Assembly (NCBI GenBank): GCA_011503125.2
Contig: WWBZ02000001.1
Location: 4,774,001 to 4,838,000, forward strand
Source: Botryosphaeria dothidea
Taxonomy: Eukaryota; Ascomycota; Dothideomycetes; Botryosphaeriales; Botryosphaeriaceae
Direction: 5' to 3'
DNA length: 64,000 nt
Part shown: positions 45,796 to 57,957 of the stretch, piece after piece
How the letters are laid out: the number at the start of each line of letters is the position of its first letter
How positions within the stretch are numbered: the first letter of the stretch is position 1
Notes under the pieces: generated by a model
Databases searched by the model: none
What the model saw: only the letters and a program-made list of their open reading frames with translations
What the model was told of the DNA's origin: nothing
Position numbers and translations under genes: made by a program

Positions 45796-48700
45796 CCGGA
45801 CATTTCGTGTCAGGAGCTGATTTTCAGGAACGAAGATACCCATTTAGCGAGGTGAGCTTTACGAACCTCTGCACGACTCATGATTACAACTCAATAATAG
45901 ACAGCATTTGGTATCTTACCGGCAGTGGTGCATCGCTTCAGGTCGATGATTCACCAGTTCACTTGCACCTGCTTTGTGTGCGAGTGGAACACCTCCGCTT
46001 CCTTATGCGCACGTGATACCGATGCAGTTCAAGAGAGGTAAAAGGACGGCCTCGCGAGGAAATGACACCATGAAGCTTGCGCGTCTTGCTGGCTGTGCCT
46101 CCCGTCTGCGGCACAAAAAGTCACAAATGGCTCGTCTCCACCACGGACGTTGAAGGGTCAAGACGAAGTCGTACTCACACCGTTCGCTAAAGGTGTGGTC
46201 ATTTCGGTTAACCTAAACAATTCTTTCGGTGAGGCACAGTAGCCCACCTTTCTGGGGATGATCATCAAACAAGTCGCACCTGTCAAGGCCCGGAGCAGGA
46301 GCCGGACACCCGGGACGTCCGTGGTATGGAGGAGCGTCTGAGGCAGCAGTCTGTCGATGATTTCCACCGATTTACCGCGGGATGCTCAGGAGACGTAGCT
46401 CTTTGGTGCGCATCACGGGAGGTATTCATTGATAGATGTATTGCCGGCGATCAGGGATCCAAAGACCAGAGACCGGGGATCCGGAAGGCTGTGGCCCGCC
46501 ACGCATTTCCCTCGTCGCTAAGAGAAGGAGTACCGTTGGGTTGCATCGGCAGCGGATCGTAATCCGAGAGCCATTTCGACGGGTACCAGAGAAGGTATTG
46601 ACCATTCATAGACTGAGCCACTGTAACTTGGGCCAGCCTTTGGTTCTGGCTGGAGACGTTGATCGATGACTTGCACGAGTCAGAATCGACAACGTACGAG
46701 CCCCGTGCCCTGAGCACTCCTGTTGCATGGACCTCTTGGGGATGCAAGATGTGGTCCTGGCTGTCTGGTTAGACCTTCCCGACGGGAGAAGCGTGATTGT
46801 CCCGTTGGCACGATCCAGTCAGACACACTGCCCCCCATAACGTTTTAATCAACATAATTTTCCTCGGAGACGCCGTCTGCTGAAGTCATTGGTTTTCAAG
46901 ATCGTCCGAAGGAAATCATATTGGTTTTTTCCCGCCGAGGACGTTACTCGCACAGTCCCGACAATCCTGATGCGACAGAGTCATTGTTCATCAACAGTTG
47001 CGCCAGAACAGTGGCCCGGAATTTCCTCCTCAACAGTCGGCTGTTCCCGTGGATCCGCGGGCCTGTGTTCCGTGCATGTCATATCCTTTCCCCAGTGTTG
47101 AAATTCCATGGGCCAAAGTAATGGGCTCGTCTGTTTGGGTACCCCATAGTCGACGGCGGGCAACGGCTATTATCAATGCGCTTAGCTAAATTCTTCTCGT
47201 GACTGGTAGCTGTCTTATGATCGTTACATGGATTCGCCTGTCGAGTAGTGAGTCATCGATCATTGCCATACATATACGTGCTGAAGTCATGGCCGGCGGA
47301 TGACAGGAATTGAGACAATCGCCATTTTTGGATCCGTGGAGAACGAAAACAAAACTCAGCCTCTCGATATCACGTATCTTCCCTTAACCCAGACCGAACC
47401 TCTCCACAACATATCCGATCGAGGACCGATGGACGCGGTCTGGTACGAATCCGAGGAATTCCTTACTCAGCCGTGGCCAAGGCACCGATCGAAGGGCGCG
47501 ATTTGCCAAGTTACCGGGCCACCAAGAATCCCATGGAAGACTCATCTGAAAAATCCGGAACCCTCCAAGTGGACGCTGAATTGCTCGCCCGATGCTTTGA
47601 GGCCACCGGTGCTTGATCGAGGACAATTGAAATGGTACGAGGATAGATCGTGGTCGAACTCCAATCGTTGATCCTGAGACGCGTACGGATGTCAGAAGGA
47701 AAACGTTTGACCGGCCTGTATCCTGATCAGCGCTTCGGCAGACCCAAGAGATAGGAAACGCATCCCAAACACCAGTGTTCAGAGATCTTCCACCCCCCGG
47801 AATCACAGGATCTTGGCTTCTCAGAACTTTCGGCCGAAACCTACATTGGAAGAACGACCAATTCCGCGTGCACATGGGTTACTCGCGCTGATGGAAGCCA
47901 TTGGTTCCAGTCCTCCCCTGAGGGACATAACCCATGGACAGAAGAGGTTAAATTCAGGCAAGCCAACAAAGTAAGCCCGAATTATTTGGAGCACCGGACC
48001 GCGATGATGCCCATCATGTTACAATCCTGCCAGGGTCGAGAGGAGATGCAAACCGGGTCGCAGTTTCGCACCAGACGTCACACGTGCAATGCATACGTCA
48101 AATTTTATGCTTCGGCTAGTTTGTCATAGAAGAAGGTACGAGCCGCGGCTCAAAGCATAGAGCTTCATTGGACAAACACTTCTCTCCAAGTGCTTCTCTC
48201 CAGGCTGTGCGGCGCGTTGGAGTCTAGCGGATGCAACCAACGGCTGGTCGAATTGCACTGGAGGGGAGGGAAGGCTACGACTGCGGCCTTTCCAATAATA
48301 TTTGATTTGCAGGGGACGATGGTGGTAGGCAGCGGCGGTGGCAATTTCTGCAAAGCTGAAGGCTGCGGAGTTTCGGCCGGCAAGTGGGAGTGGTCAATTG
48401 AAGAGGTTGGTCACATGGACAGCAGACGTCGGTGGTTCACATGTCTCGGGATATGCGTTGGGCGTGGCGCCAGGTGTGGTGCTTAAAAGAGAAAAGAAGA
48501 GGCGGCGAAGGTCTACGCACGCCGAGGAGATGAGCTTAAACCGTCGATCCTCCACACTACCCCTTGCGCTTCCCCAGATTCGAGCACGCACCATACCACA
48601 AATCGACAAGTCCTCTAACCTTCCCCTCTCACCACTCTCCAACACCCTGCCGCCCGTCTCTAGCTGCCTCGGTCTGTAGCGGTGCACTTCTTCCCCGCCT

Positions 48701-48990
48701 AATTTCCAATCCTGTTCGGTCTCTGCCAAGCCCGGAGAGTCACCAATCACACCGAGGCCGCGGGCCCTCCTAGTGCCGCATGGCTATGGCAGCAATTTGA
48801 GCTGTCTGCCAAGAATTGGTAGCATGCTGGTGATCAGGTCGATGGAAACAGGACGACGAGTCAAAATGTGCTATAAAGCCCACCTCGACCCCCGCCCTGT
48901 CTCGTTCTCCGCACCATACACTCGCTTGTCCTCGACGAACCACGCATTTATTTGTATCACCACAAGACTTCGCCATCGTCAACCATCAAA
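45796..48990. other. 3.2-kb gene-poor region
   Basis: The longest gene-free stretch outside the transposon island. Frames at 46158-46367 and 46451-46747 (minus), 47300-47671 (plus) and 47384-47875 (minus) have irregular, unrecognised products and stop-broken surroundings. The base composition is balanced, without the RIP look of the right end. It may contain a decayed gene. The last 300 bp are the promoter of the CFEM-like gene. Confidence 0.5.
48872..48877 (+). promoter_or_regulatory. TATA box of the CFEM-like gene
   Basis: TATAAA 114 bp before the ATG and followed by a CT-rich start region, as in strongly expressed fungal genes. Confidence 0.5.
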
Positions 48991-49711
48991 ATGAAGGGAT
49001 TCACTGTTGCCGCCGTCGCTGCTCTCAGCGCTGTTGTCTCCGCCCAGGATTTGGGTGCCCTCCTCTCCTCTTGCGCCGTATGTTCACGCCTCTAGTGTCG
49101 TCGACGTATCTTTCACTAACACCACAGTAGTCCCAGCAATTCCAGCAGCTCGGTCTGACTGGCGTTGACGGCGACCCATGCAAGAGCGATGCTGGCAAGC
49201 CCTCCTATTACGAGTGCTCTTGCACTAAGGGTCAGGACTTCGTCGTCGACTATCTCTGCAAAAACCCGGGTTCTTGCACTCCTGAGGACATTCCCGGTTT
49301 GTCATCCAACATTCACTTCTCAAGTTCTCAGGCTAACATTCACTAGGCCTGACCGACACTCTCGTCAGCTTCTGCAAGTCTGTCGGCGTCACTGTCTCTC
49401 CTCCTTCGAACCCTTGCGGTCTTTCCGGTGGTAGCTCCTCTTCTGCTGCTTCCTCTGCTCCGGCCTCCTCTGCCCCGGCTTCTTCGGCTGCGTCCTCTGC
49501 GGCCTCTTCGGCTGCAAGCTCTGCCAGCTCTGTTGCCAGCTCTGCTGCTGGCACTCCCGTCGGCACTCCCGTCGGCACTCCTACCACTCCTACCACCCCT
49601 GCTGGTACTCCTGCTAGCACCCCGGCTTCCTACACCGGTGCCGCCGCTGCCAAGCACGTTGCCGGTGGTCTTGCTGGCATGGCCGGTCTTGCCGGTCTTC
49701 TCGTCCTCTAA
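48991..49711 (+). CDS. Small secreted CFEM-like, GPI-anchored surface protein
   Basis: Exons 48991-49077, 49131-49296 and 49347-49711 give 205 aa. Signal peptide MKGFTVAAVAALSAVVSAQ. The mature N-terminal ~85 residues hold eight cysteines, including a C-S-C pair followed by C-x11-C, x5-C and x15-C spacings close to the CFEM pattern, without the usual leading PxC. A Ser/Ala-rich region and GTP-V/T repeats make a wall-spanning stalk. The C-terminus AKHVAGGLAGMAGLAGLLVL is a GPI-attachment signal. CFEM proteins bind haem or act at the host surface in some fungi; role here unknown. The second acceptor must be the one at 49130, since using 49127 begins with a stop. Confidence 0.88.
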
Positions 49712-50354
49712 ATGGCCATCGCATTGGTCGACCAGTGCAATCAATCCACGATTGGTTCGACAAGGATGATTATCTGGGAGTTTCTCCGAGTACCGTGTGC
49801 ACTCATACTATTCGTCACGGATGTATAATAAACATCGAAGCATATAAGTATGCATAATATATCTCGACCTCTGTGGAGGTTTTTCATGTCATTAAGAGTA
49901 TGTTTCGTCTCCGACACAAATGAGAATGTGGGGTTGTGCTTGAAACTCAGCTCACCTCCAGCTGGGAAGTGATTTACGTGAAACATTCCGGTCGTGTTCA
50001 GGTCTCCGGAATCCTGCCTCACCAACCGCGGATCTCGCTCCACCACGTGAAAAAAGTCCAACATCCTCGGCAGTGCTCAGTGTTCTTCCCACAACTTATT
50101 CTGATTCGCCAGTGAGGTTCAGGTCACGAGGTTGGCCGAAACGTAATTGATTCACGTCGGCTTGCCCTGGGCTTTTTAGTCTCCGCACGAATACATCCAA
50201 GTAATACGCGGGATGCACACTGATTGGAGCATGAAAGTCGGCTATGACATAACCCTAGTATTCAGAACCTTGCGACGTTCACCCGAAAAGGCTACGACGG
50301 CTGGTTTCATTGCGACCGATCTTGAGAGTACTAAAGACGGTATTCATCCAACAC
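49712..50354. other. Convergent intergenic region
   Basis: About 640 bp between the CFEM-like gene (+) and the phospholipase gene (-). No gene seen. Confidence 0.6.
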
Positions 50355-52681
50355 TCAAAAGTCACCCTTTCCACTTACCCGCTTCACCGCTCCTACAACC
50401 CCTTTAGCCCATGACATATGACCAGGATTTACCCCCATGACACCCTTGGCCTCATTTCCATCCGCATCCCTCCAGATTCCATCCTCTTGCGACACTGCCC
50501 CGTGCAAGTGCGTGTTTTGATTCCTTCTGATCCCCGCCAACCAATCCGCACACACTTCCGGCGAATCGAGCAAGATGTTGACTTCCTGCGAATGGTACCA
50601 TGATTGCGTGTCTTGATTGCCACTACCTTGAATACCGATGTGTTCGTCGACGATCATGAGTTTTACTGGAGGATGTTAGACTTCACTCTCCAGTGGCGGT
50701 ATGGGCAACTCTTACTATGACAGCTTCTCTGCTTGAACCTGTTATGCAACGGTCTCGTCTGGTCTTTTCCAACATACCAATGGACATTGAGGAACTTGCG
50801 CTGACTTGGGTCTAGCTCCGAGTACATCTTGTGCGATATCATTTCATTGGTGCCTCCCTGACAAGGTAGAAGCTCACCAAGATCATTGTAGCCCAGACAG
50901 GCATAGAGCGTTACTTTCACTCCCCGACGAACAGATTCCAAGAGGGCTGGAATCAACGGTTCTGCGTTGATGTCGGGGGACTGAACGAAAACGGTTGATT
51001 CTGCGTTTCGGATAGCCGACAACCAAGCTTCATTCTGTGGAGTGAAGACAGAAGAATGGTTGAGTGCGCCCCATGGTTTGCGGTTCACCAGAGCAATCGG
51101 AAACGGATCATGTCGGGCATGTGGAATGTACGGTGTCATGCTATCCTCGGGTGAATATTCAGGTGCAGTGCCTTTTAGGTTTTGGCGAGTAGATTTGTCT
51201 GTGGTTGTGTCAGTTGAGCCGTGAGGCACGTCGACTGCTCGGACACTTACTCAGGTGTTTTGTGATGAGACTCATGGCACTTTCTCCATTTGCCGGGGTC
51301 AATGCAGCTTGCATCCGTACCAACTCTGAAGCAAGGTCATCATCATAATGTGGATCACCCGCCACATGCTCTGGAAGTGGCTGTGGGTCTTTCTTCGCGT
51401 GAATAACGGTTTCAGTGCGAGAAGCCTGCGATTCACCGGCAATTTCCAGAAATGATGCATCGAAGGTTCCCTTGGCGTTACTCTCGGCCGTGCTGATCTC
51501 AAGAAGGGGTAGCGGGGGTTTCAGCTCATCGTGCCAAGTTATAAGAGCCATGTCATACAACGAATCGACGATTGGACCCTCAAGATGCGTCATCATCTCG
51601 AGATTGTCATTGTCCTGGCACAGGTTAGTTCATATCTGGGTGGGCGCAGCGGGTGGTCACACCTGTATGTTGTTGCTGCACACAATGCCGATCTTCCGGT
51701 CCACAACCATGAACTTTGCATGAAAAGTGCCGAGAACAGGCCGGTGATAGTTGATGACTTCGAGATCAAGGTTTGGGATATCTTGATTGGAGGGAATACC
51801 AATCCCACTTGCCGTGCGGTCGGCTTCGGAGACGTCAAGGTGGTTGTCAAAAACCTTCGCCGGGTCAGTACTTTGTGCTGGGCAGCTCTGGAGAACTTAC
51901 CTGCTTCGCACTGCCTCGATCATAAATAATCTTGACGGCAGCTCGAGTGCCTCGTGATCTTGCTCTTCTTGACAGTTCTCTCAACGAGTCCGTGATCAAG
52001 CGGCTGGAATCAGACTCTTTCCAGTAGTTGGTCGCCAGGATGACTTCGTGCTGAGCTCTGGCGATGAGGTTTGACTGACGGCGCTGTTAGAAATAACGTC
52101 GGTGCATGGGCTATAGGGCATACCATATGACGGCAAATATCGGGCAGAGAGCTGATGATCGAGAGTGGGACGATTCCAGAAGAACCCATCAAGGGTGGAC
52201 TCACGACACCGGCAAGCGGATCATGATCGAGGGTGCACAGAGCGTCGTTCCAGATTCTGAGAAAGAGGTCGCTGGGTTTTGTCTGGCCGAAATTGCCGCA
52301 ATGAAACGCGCGATCCAGTTCTTCTGGAGTGGCAGAATGGCGATGCTTTGGCGGGCGGGAGTCGAGGACACTGACAGGATGGGTCGAGTAGAGACGACGG
52401 GCGGCATCTCTCGGGGGCAAGGCCGGATGCTCGGCCAGCAGAGCGCTCACGGACTGTTTTCCGTGGCAGAGCTCATCAACGCGATCGGTAATGGCTGAAG
52501 GCATGTCTTGGGTGCGGGAAATCCACGGCTGGCGACGATAGAAATAATCGATGGCAATTGCGACGGCGGCGGAGGCCAGCAACAGCAGAAACGAAGAAAG
52601 GGCCATAACTAGAGCAACCGCAGATGGCAGCGGGCTGACGTGAACAAGGAACTGGAGCGGCGTTGGGGCTGTCGTCATCAT
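50355..52681 (-). CDS. Membrane-anchored phospholipase D-like protein
   Basis: Exons 52681-52124, 52083-51901, 51854-51663, 51614-51251, 51198-50716 and 50665-50355 give about 696 aa. An N-terminal transmembrane helix (VALVMALSSFLLLLASAAVA) is followed by two PLD half-domains. The first HKD motif is FHAKFMVVD with NNIQD after it; the second is HIKLMIVDEH, with its His and Lys on either side of the last intron. EVILATNYWKESDSS and GIQGSGNQDTQSW are further family elements. PLD enzymes hydrolyse phosphodiesters via two HKD histidines. The substrate (phospholipid or nucleic acid) is not readable. It lacks the PX/PH domains of yeast Spo14 and belongs to a fungal membrane-anchored group. The start at 52681 (MMTTAPTP) is the first ATG before the helix; 52783 is an in-frame alternative. 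Confidence 0.88.
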
Positions 52682-53221
52682 GGCCGGAAGGGCGGCAAGG
52701 ATGGTGGGCCTGGACCCTTTGAAAAGCTTGGCTGAGCTTGACAAAGCTTGTCTTTCCAGCCCTTTCCCCTTTCTCCCGCCCATTCTCACCAACCAAACCC
52801 TTCTCTCTCTGGCGCGAGCCCTGCCATTCGTCCACCCATCGGCCAGCCGTCCGCGTCAACCAGGGATTCCAGCCTGGAAACGCGTCACCACCTCGTATCT
52901 TCCGCGAGATCCGACCCTCGTCTTGTTTCCGTGCCGACTCCCGCTGTCTTATGGGTCCTCCCTGCCACTTTTCCGCCATTTCCAAGCTTCACTCTTGCGG
53001 AGTCGATGCGGCCCGGCATTAGCCGTCGGCGCACATCCACCGTCAGCAGGTTCTCAAGGACACAAGGGTTCACGCGTCACCTCGGCATCGCCACAAGTCG
53101 CGGCCGCTCTCAGCGAAGAGGAAACAGATTATTGTCCAATACGAGGAGACACGGCTCACTCAACAAGAACCAAGAAAACAAACACAACTCCCCCGCCCAG
53201 GGTATATCTCTTCCGCTCTTT
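52682..53221. other. Intergenic region
   Basis: About 540 bp between the phospholipase start and the 3' end of the rhodopsin-like gene. CT-rich promoter-like DNA lies near the phospholipase end. A plus-strand frame at 52680-53225 has no domain. Confidence 0.55.
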
Positions 53222-54513
53222 CTAGCGTCTCTCAAACTCTGGCGTCCATTTCCTATCCTCATCCCCCACCGTTGTCATTGTGTTGGTCTCGGATGTGATG
53301 GCGACAGAATGCTGCACCCGGATCCCAAAATCCGAGCCTCCCGCCTTGGAGTCCGACGAATCGATGATGTTCTCCATACTGCTGCTTTCGACATCGGCAT
53401 GCGTACCGGCCTTGGATGTGAAGTAGCTCTTGCTGTGTGAATTCGTCCCGTACGTATCGAGCGGCACCGATCCACTTTGATTGTATCCGTGGGAAAGGTC
53501 GTTGTCCTTGTATCCGCCCTGGTAGAACTTCTTGGTGAACAAGGGACGAATCATTGGAGCGTTGCCAACAAAGGTCGCCACGAAGCACTCGCGCATTGCC
53601 CATATTGCCGGTTCCGATGGAGCTGCGTTCTACATCTTGTCAGCTGCAGTTCCTCATGAGGCATGCTTGCCTTACCTGCAACACGAAGACGACCCGCAGG
53701 ATTGCTGCGACCATGACGAAAATGCCAGCTCCAAGCAAAAAGGCCAACCCCAACTTCCTCCATACAGAGATTTTTGCCTGGATGACGAGCTAGGGGGAGT
53801 CAGCGAGATCAAGCCAGGAGTATGAGGTCTTCTTACCGGCATGGGAATGGACACGATGACGGCGTCGGTGACGACATTGAAGACCACCTGGACGATATAC
53901 CACACCGGGCTCTCATGTGTGCAGAGCTCTATTCGGTCAGTGTCTTGTCTGGGGAGTGAAGGGGGGAAACTCACTTCCAGGATCCGGATAAATTGCCCAG
54001 TTGTTGCTCACTGGCCGACAGGTACAGAGCACAGTAAGAACCTCGACCAGCCAAGTAGTCGCCACCAGTACGATTCCAGGTTTGATGAACTTTTCCGACT
54101 TCAACCCCCTGGTCAAGCGCTGGAAAAACAGCAGCATGCAGATTTTCATCGCCCAGATCATCGAAACATAAGTCATGTGTCCTCCCAGGAAGAACTTGGA
54201 GCCCTTGATCTTCCGTGCGCGCTCGTCAAGAGGTATATTTCGCCGTTCCTCGTTGGTCATGGCCCGGTTGTCTCCGTTGATGCTGACAATATGGGCGCAC
54301 ACCGTCATCATGGTGTAGAAGAACTGCTCGCGTCAACACAAATCGCGGAATGCCGGCGTAACCACCTACCCAAGCCAGAACCATCAGATAGTCGTCCTTT
54401 TGCAGCCGCCGCCCGACCATCTTGAAGCGCGTAAAGAGGCGCAGCGTGATGAAAAAGGTGGAAATGCCATATTCCACCCACGTTTCAACCAGCAGCTCAC
54501 GTAAAGTGGTCAT
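53222..54513 (-). CDS. Seven-TM integral membrane protein of the fungal rhodopsin-like family
   Basis: Exons 54513-54370, 54323-53975, 53928-53837, 53789-53676 and 53629-53222 give 368 aa. Features of the Pezizomycotina 'rhodopsin domain, fungal' family: RLFTRFKMVGRRLQKDDYLMVLAWV in helix 1-2, KFFLGGHMTYVSMIWAMKICMLLFFQRL, WLVEVLTVLCTCRPVSNNWA, CTHESPVWYIVQVVFNVVTDAVIVSIPMP and AIWAMRECFVATFVGNAPMIRPLF. The cytosolic tail (~100 residues) is Ser/Tyr-rich. Some members resemble the Pth11-type surface receptors, but this one has no CFEM domain. It is probably a plasma-membrane sensor or transporter; no retinal-binding lysine is claimed. Four short introns all keep frame. Confidence 0.88.
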
Positions 54514-56100
54514 CTCACATGCGTGCAGGAAAAATGAATGCGGCGAATGGCGGCTCAACCAGGTCAGGATCTCAGATATACGACGGACCAAAGGAGACAC
54601 GTCCGCATCTCCCAGGAACCCAACGCCGCGGTCGCACTGCATCCAGGGGACTACACCATGCACCGCACGACTCGCATACTTTGCACGATCGAGGATGGCC
54701 GTGGGACGCCTTGCCGTGCGACCACTCACAGGAAGCATGACAACCCGCTGATCACGGCGGCCAAGCGTGCAGTCGTTCAGGGCTCTCGGTAGTGCCTGGC
54801 CACGGCAACGGGGATTCGCCCGTGTTCCCGCCCGACAATCCCTACGGATCCAAGGCCCGCAAAGCTAACAGATTTAGGTCCGCCCTCGCCCTCCTTCACT
54901 CCCCATTGTGGAAGAAATCGTCCTTCAGGCCGCATCCTCCTGCCTAGCGGCCGACTTGCGCCGTCAAACGGCCGCTTCTGTCAGAAGACTTCTCTGCACG
55001 AGGAACGAGCCTCATCTATCACCCGCCGCGTGGCTTCATCTTCACTCTTCCCTTTCGAGCCACGCTTGCGACGCCATGCTTCCTCTTCCGGTCGCCGTGA
55101 GAGGTTTTCGGGCCGTCGGCTCTCCCAAGCACCTTGGCTCGTCTGGCCTATGTTGCAAATCTGTAGATCCCTCTGCGGAGGATCGCTGGTCTGTCAGTCA
55201 GGGGCGCTGAGTAATATCGCAGTCGAGAAGCTGTCTGCGTTCGCTCGTTGTTATTCGTCGACTAAGTCCTGCCATGCGATCGCAACCAGAAGCAGGTCCG
55301 CCAAATACGCTTATCACCGCATACCCTTCCGCGATCGGGCCCTGCCGAGCCACCGATGAACTGTATACCGCCGTTCTCGTGCCGCCAGCCAAGGGTCCCT
55401 CCCCGTCGACATCCCTGTCCAATGCCGATCCCCACCATAACTCTGCTGTTATAACAGCGATCCCCCCCCCACCCTCCTGCCGGCTGCCTCTGTCATTTCC
55501 GCCTTGCATCGAAGCTGGCTGTCCCGAGTGGGTGGTCCGTATGAAGGCAACCCGCGACCCTCGCAGACCCGCTCAAAATGGAAGTCTCGGTGAGTTGTGC
55601 GTCCTGTGGACTTCGGCCAAGCTTCCCGTGCGCGCAGATCGTCGGCCAAATTGAGCTGCGCTGTGTGTAAACGGAAGGACGTAAGATTGCGATGTGGGTG
55701 TGAGTGCTAGGACACGGATCCCGCGCAGGGAAGGCCGTGTGTGCAGGCGGGCCGTGGCCGAGCTACACCCTTGCGTGCTCTGCTTCTTCATCGTGTTGAT
55801 CCTCGCTAAGCTTGGGGCTTTGGTGGAGAGAAATAGGTGCCGGGCGCAAGTTGCGTTGAAATCGCGATCGGTCGCTGTTTCGTCGAGTTCGTCGGTAGGA
55901 TTACAAAGTGGTTGTTGTCCATTGGGTGTTCCAGGCGTTGGTGTGGGCAAGAAAATAGAGCGTTTCGATAAAAAGTAAGCTTGGTTTAAGGAATTTCAAT
56001 AATTTTCTCGACCAGGACCTGCCTGCGAATGCGCCTCCAACCCCCAACCGAGCAAAGATAATAAATGAATGAACGAGTTGCATAGAATATATACAAGACA
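54514..56100. other. Gene-free transition between genic DNA and the transposon island
   Basis: About 1.6 kb. The left part is GC-rich with short meaningless frames, and base composition falls steadily after 55800. No gene or element is recognised. Confidence 0.5.
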
Positions 56101-57221
56101 GTTGCGACTAAAGAACCGCCATCTTCGCTACAAATTCAGCTCGCCTCCATCTCAACGGCCGATTGAAAACAACATTAATTTGTAGGCATTCAAATCGATA
56201 TATCTATCGCGACGATCGGTTAAATATAATAGAGCGCAGTGACTGGCGAATCAGCGAGAAAGTTGAATAAATAAACTACCGGACTAGGAACCCAGTAAAC
56301 TAATAGAGGAACGGATGAGTGAACCTATGGATAAACAAGCGAGGAAAAAGGCAAACGAATGAGCAAATTAGAGAATTAACAGATAAATAAAAAGTAACTA
56401 ACACAACACGCTCATCGCGCCAACAAAACCGACCCAGCCAAATACCGCCAAGACCGGTATCTCTCGACAGCCAGAAGCCTACTGACTAACGCCCTACTAA
56501 GCGCTAGTCGTGCAGCCTACGCGCTATCGAGAAAACCGGCATTCTTTACGTAGAATATACTACTTTTTGAGCCGCAGTTAAGCTCCTTTTTAACGAAAAT
56601 TTTACGCAGTCTAAGCGCTGCTAAGCTCGCTTACCTACTAATTAAAATTCAGTCGATAAGCACGCTACCACACGTACCCTATACCTACTATACGCCCAAA
56701 AAATAAGAAAACGCCTAATATAGGCGCTAAGACCCTTTTCGATATCTAAGCTAGTTAACTAGCACGTTAAAATCGCGAGCTAAGCCTAGGTTAGATAACC
56801 TACTAGTAGAACGTAGGCTTTTAATATCGTCTCTATTATTTAGTACCGAGAACTAGTTCTTCTTACCTCCTCTAATACCCTCCTTAACCTCGCGGAAGAA
56901 CCTTCTAGCTCCTCTATACCTCCTAGAACTCCTATTCCTTCTAGAGCTACCGAAATAATAGTCTTAATAGAGGAAATACTAGCTAGACTAAATAGGCACG
57001 GGGTTACGATAGTAACCCTTTCTACCTATAAAACCGACCTCCTAGCTAGCTCTCTAGCTATAGAAATCGACTTTCTAGACTCTCCTATCTCCTAAGAGGC
57101 CCCTCCCCTATCTCTAGTAGGCTAGAAAAGGCCTAGACCCCTCTTAGAGACCTCTAGGGCGAGATAAAAGACGTCTAACGGCTAAAATCCGGCTTAAATA
57201 GGCCTATTTAAATCGAATTTA
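56101..57221. repeat. AT-rich, RIP-like decayed repeat DNA
   Basis: From about 56500 the sequence is saturated with TA steps (CTA, TAG, TTA) and poor in CA/TG, with stops in every frame. It looks like a transposon decayed by RIP; the family cannot be told. Confidence 0.7.
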
Positions 57222-57941
57222 GATAGATAGATAAATTTATTTCTTTCCGATATAGCTTCCTTACGGGTCTATACGGGGCTAGCCATCTATAGTTATTTTA
57301 CACGAGAAAGAAAATCTTTTCGCCTAGTTAAAAACCCCCTCCTTTCTATCTAGGCCTATTTACTCCTACTAGTTTTATTTTTTCTTCTTACCGGTAGCGG
57401 CTTCTATAGCAGCCCTATATTCGCCTACTAGTTCTATTTCTTTAGTTCTTATCCTTATAGTTATCCGGGTCCTAGTATTCTCGGTAGTCCTCCTAGTTTC
57501 TCTTCCTAGTTATTCTTCTAGATTAGTTCTCTAGCTAGACTAAACTAATTAAGTAGCCCTAGGCGTAAGAACTAGTCTATTACTACTTTAATACTCTTTT
57601 TCGTTAAGAGAAGAAAATAGTAGTCCGTAGTCCCTACTCTTTAGAGTATTTATACTCTATTCTATTAGAAGTAGGGGTAGAAGAGGAGGATATACTTTAG
57701 GATTTATCTATACTAGCCGTATAAATAAATAGAACTAGGGTATTCTAGTACCTTACGCCTTAAGAGGAAGTCCTCTAGTCTAATATACTCTATACGTAGT
57801 AGAGTAGCAAGTATACTCTATAGCTTAGATAGTTCGCTATAGATTTATCTAATTTTTAGGTTCTACTATATACTTTAGGCTACTAGCTTATCTTATCTTC
57901 CCTAGCTAGTAGACTTTATCTATCTCTTCTTCTACTTATTT

Positions 57942-57957
57942 CTATATACTATACGTA
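57942..57957 (+). repeat. Target-site duplication, left copy
   Basis: CTATATACTATACGTA, identical to 59491-59506. It is LINE A sequence duplicated by insertion of LINE B. Confidence 0.88.
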
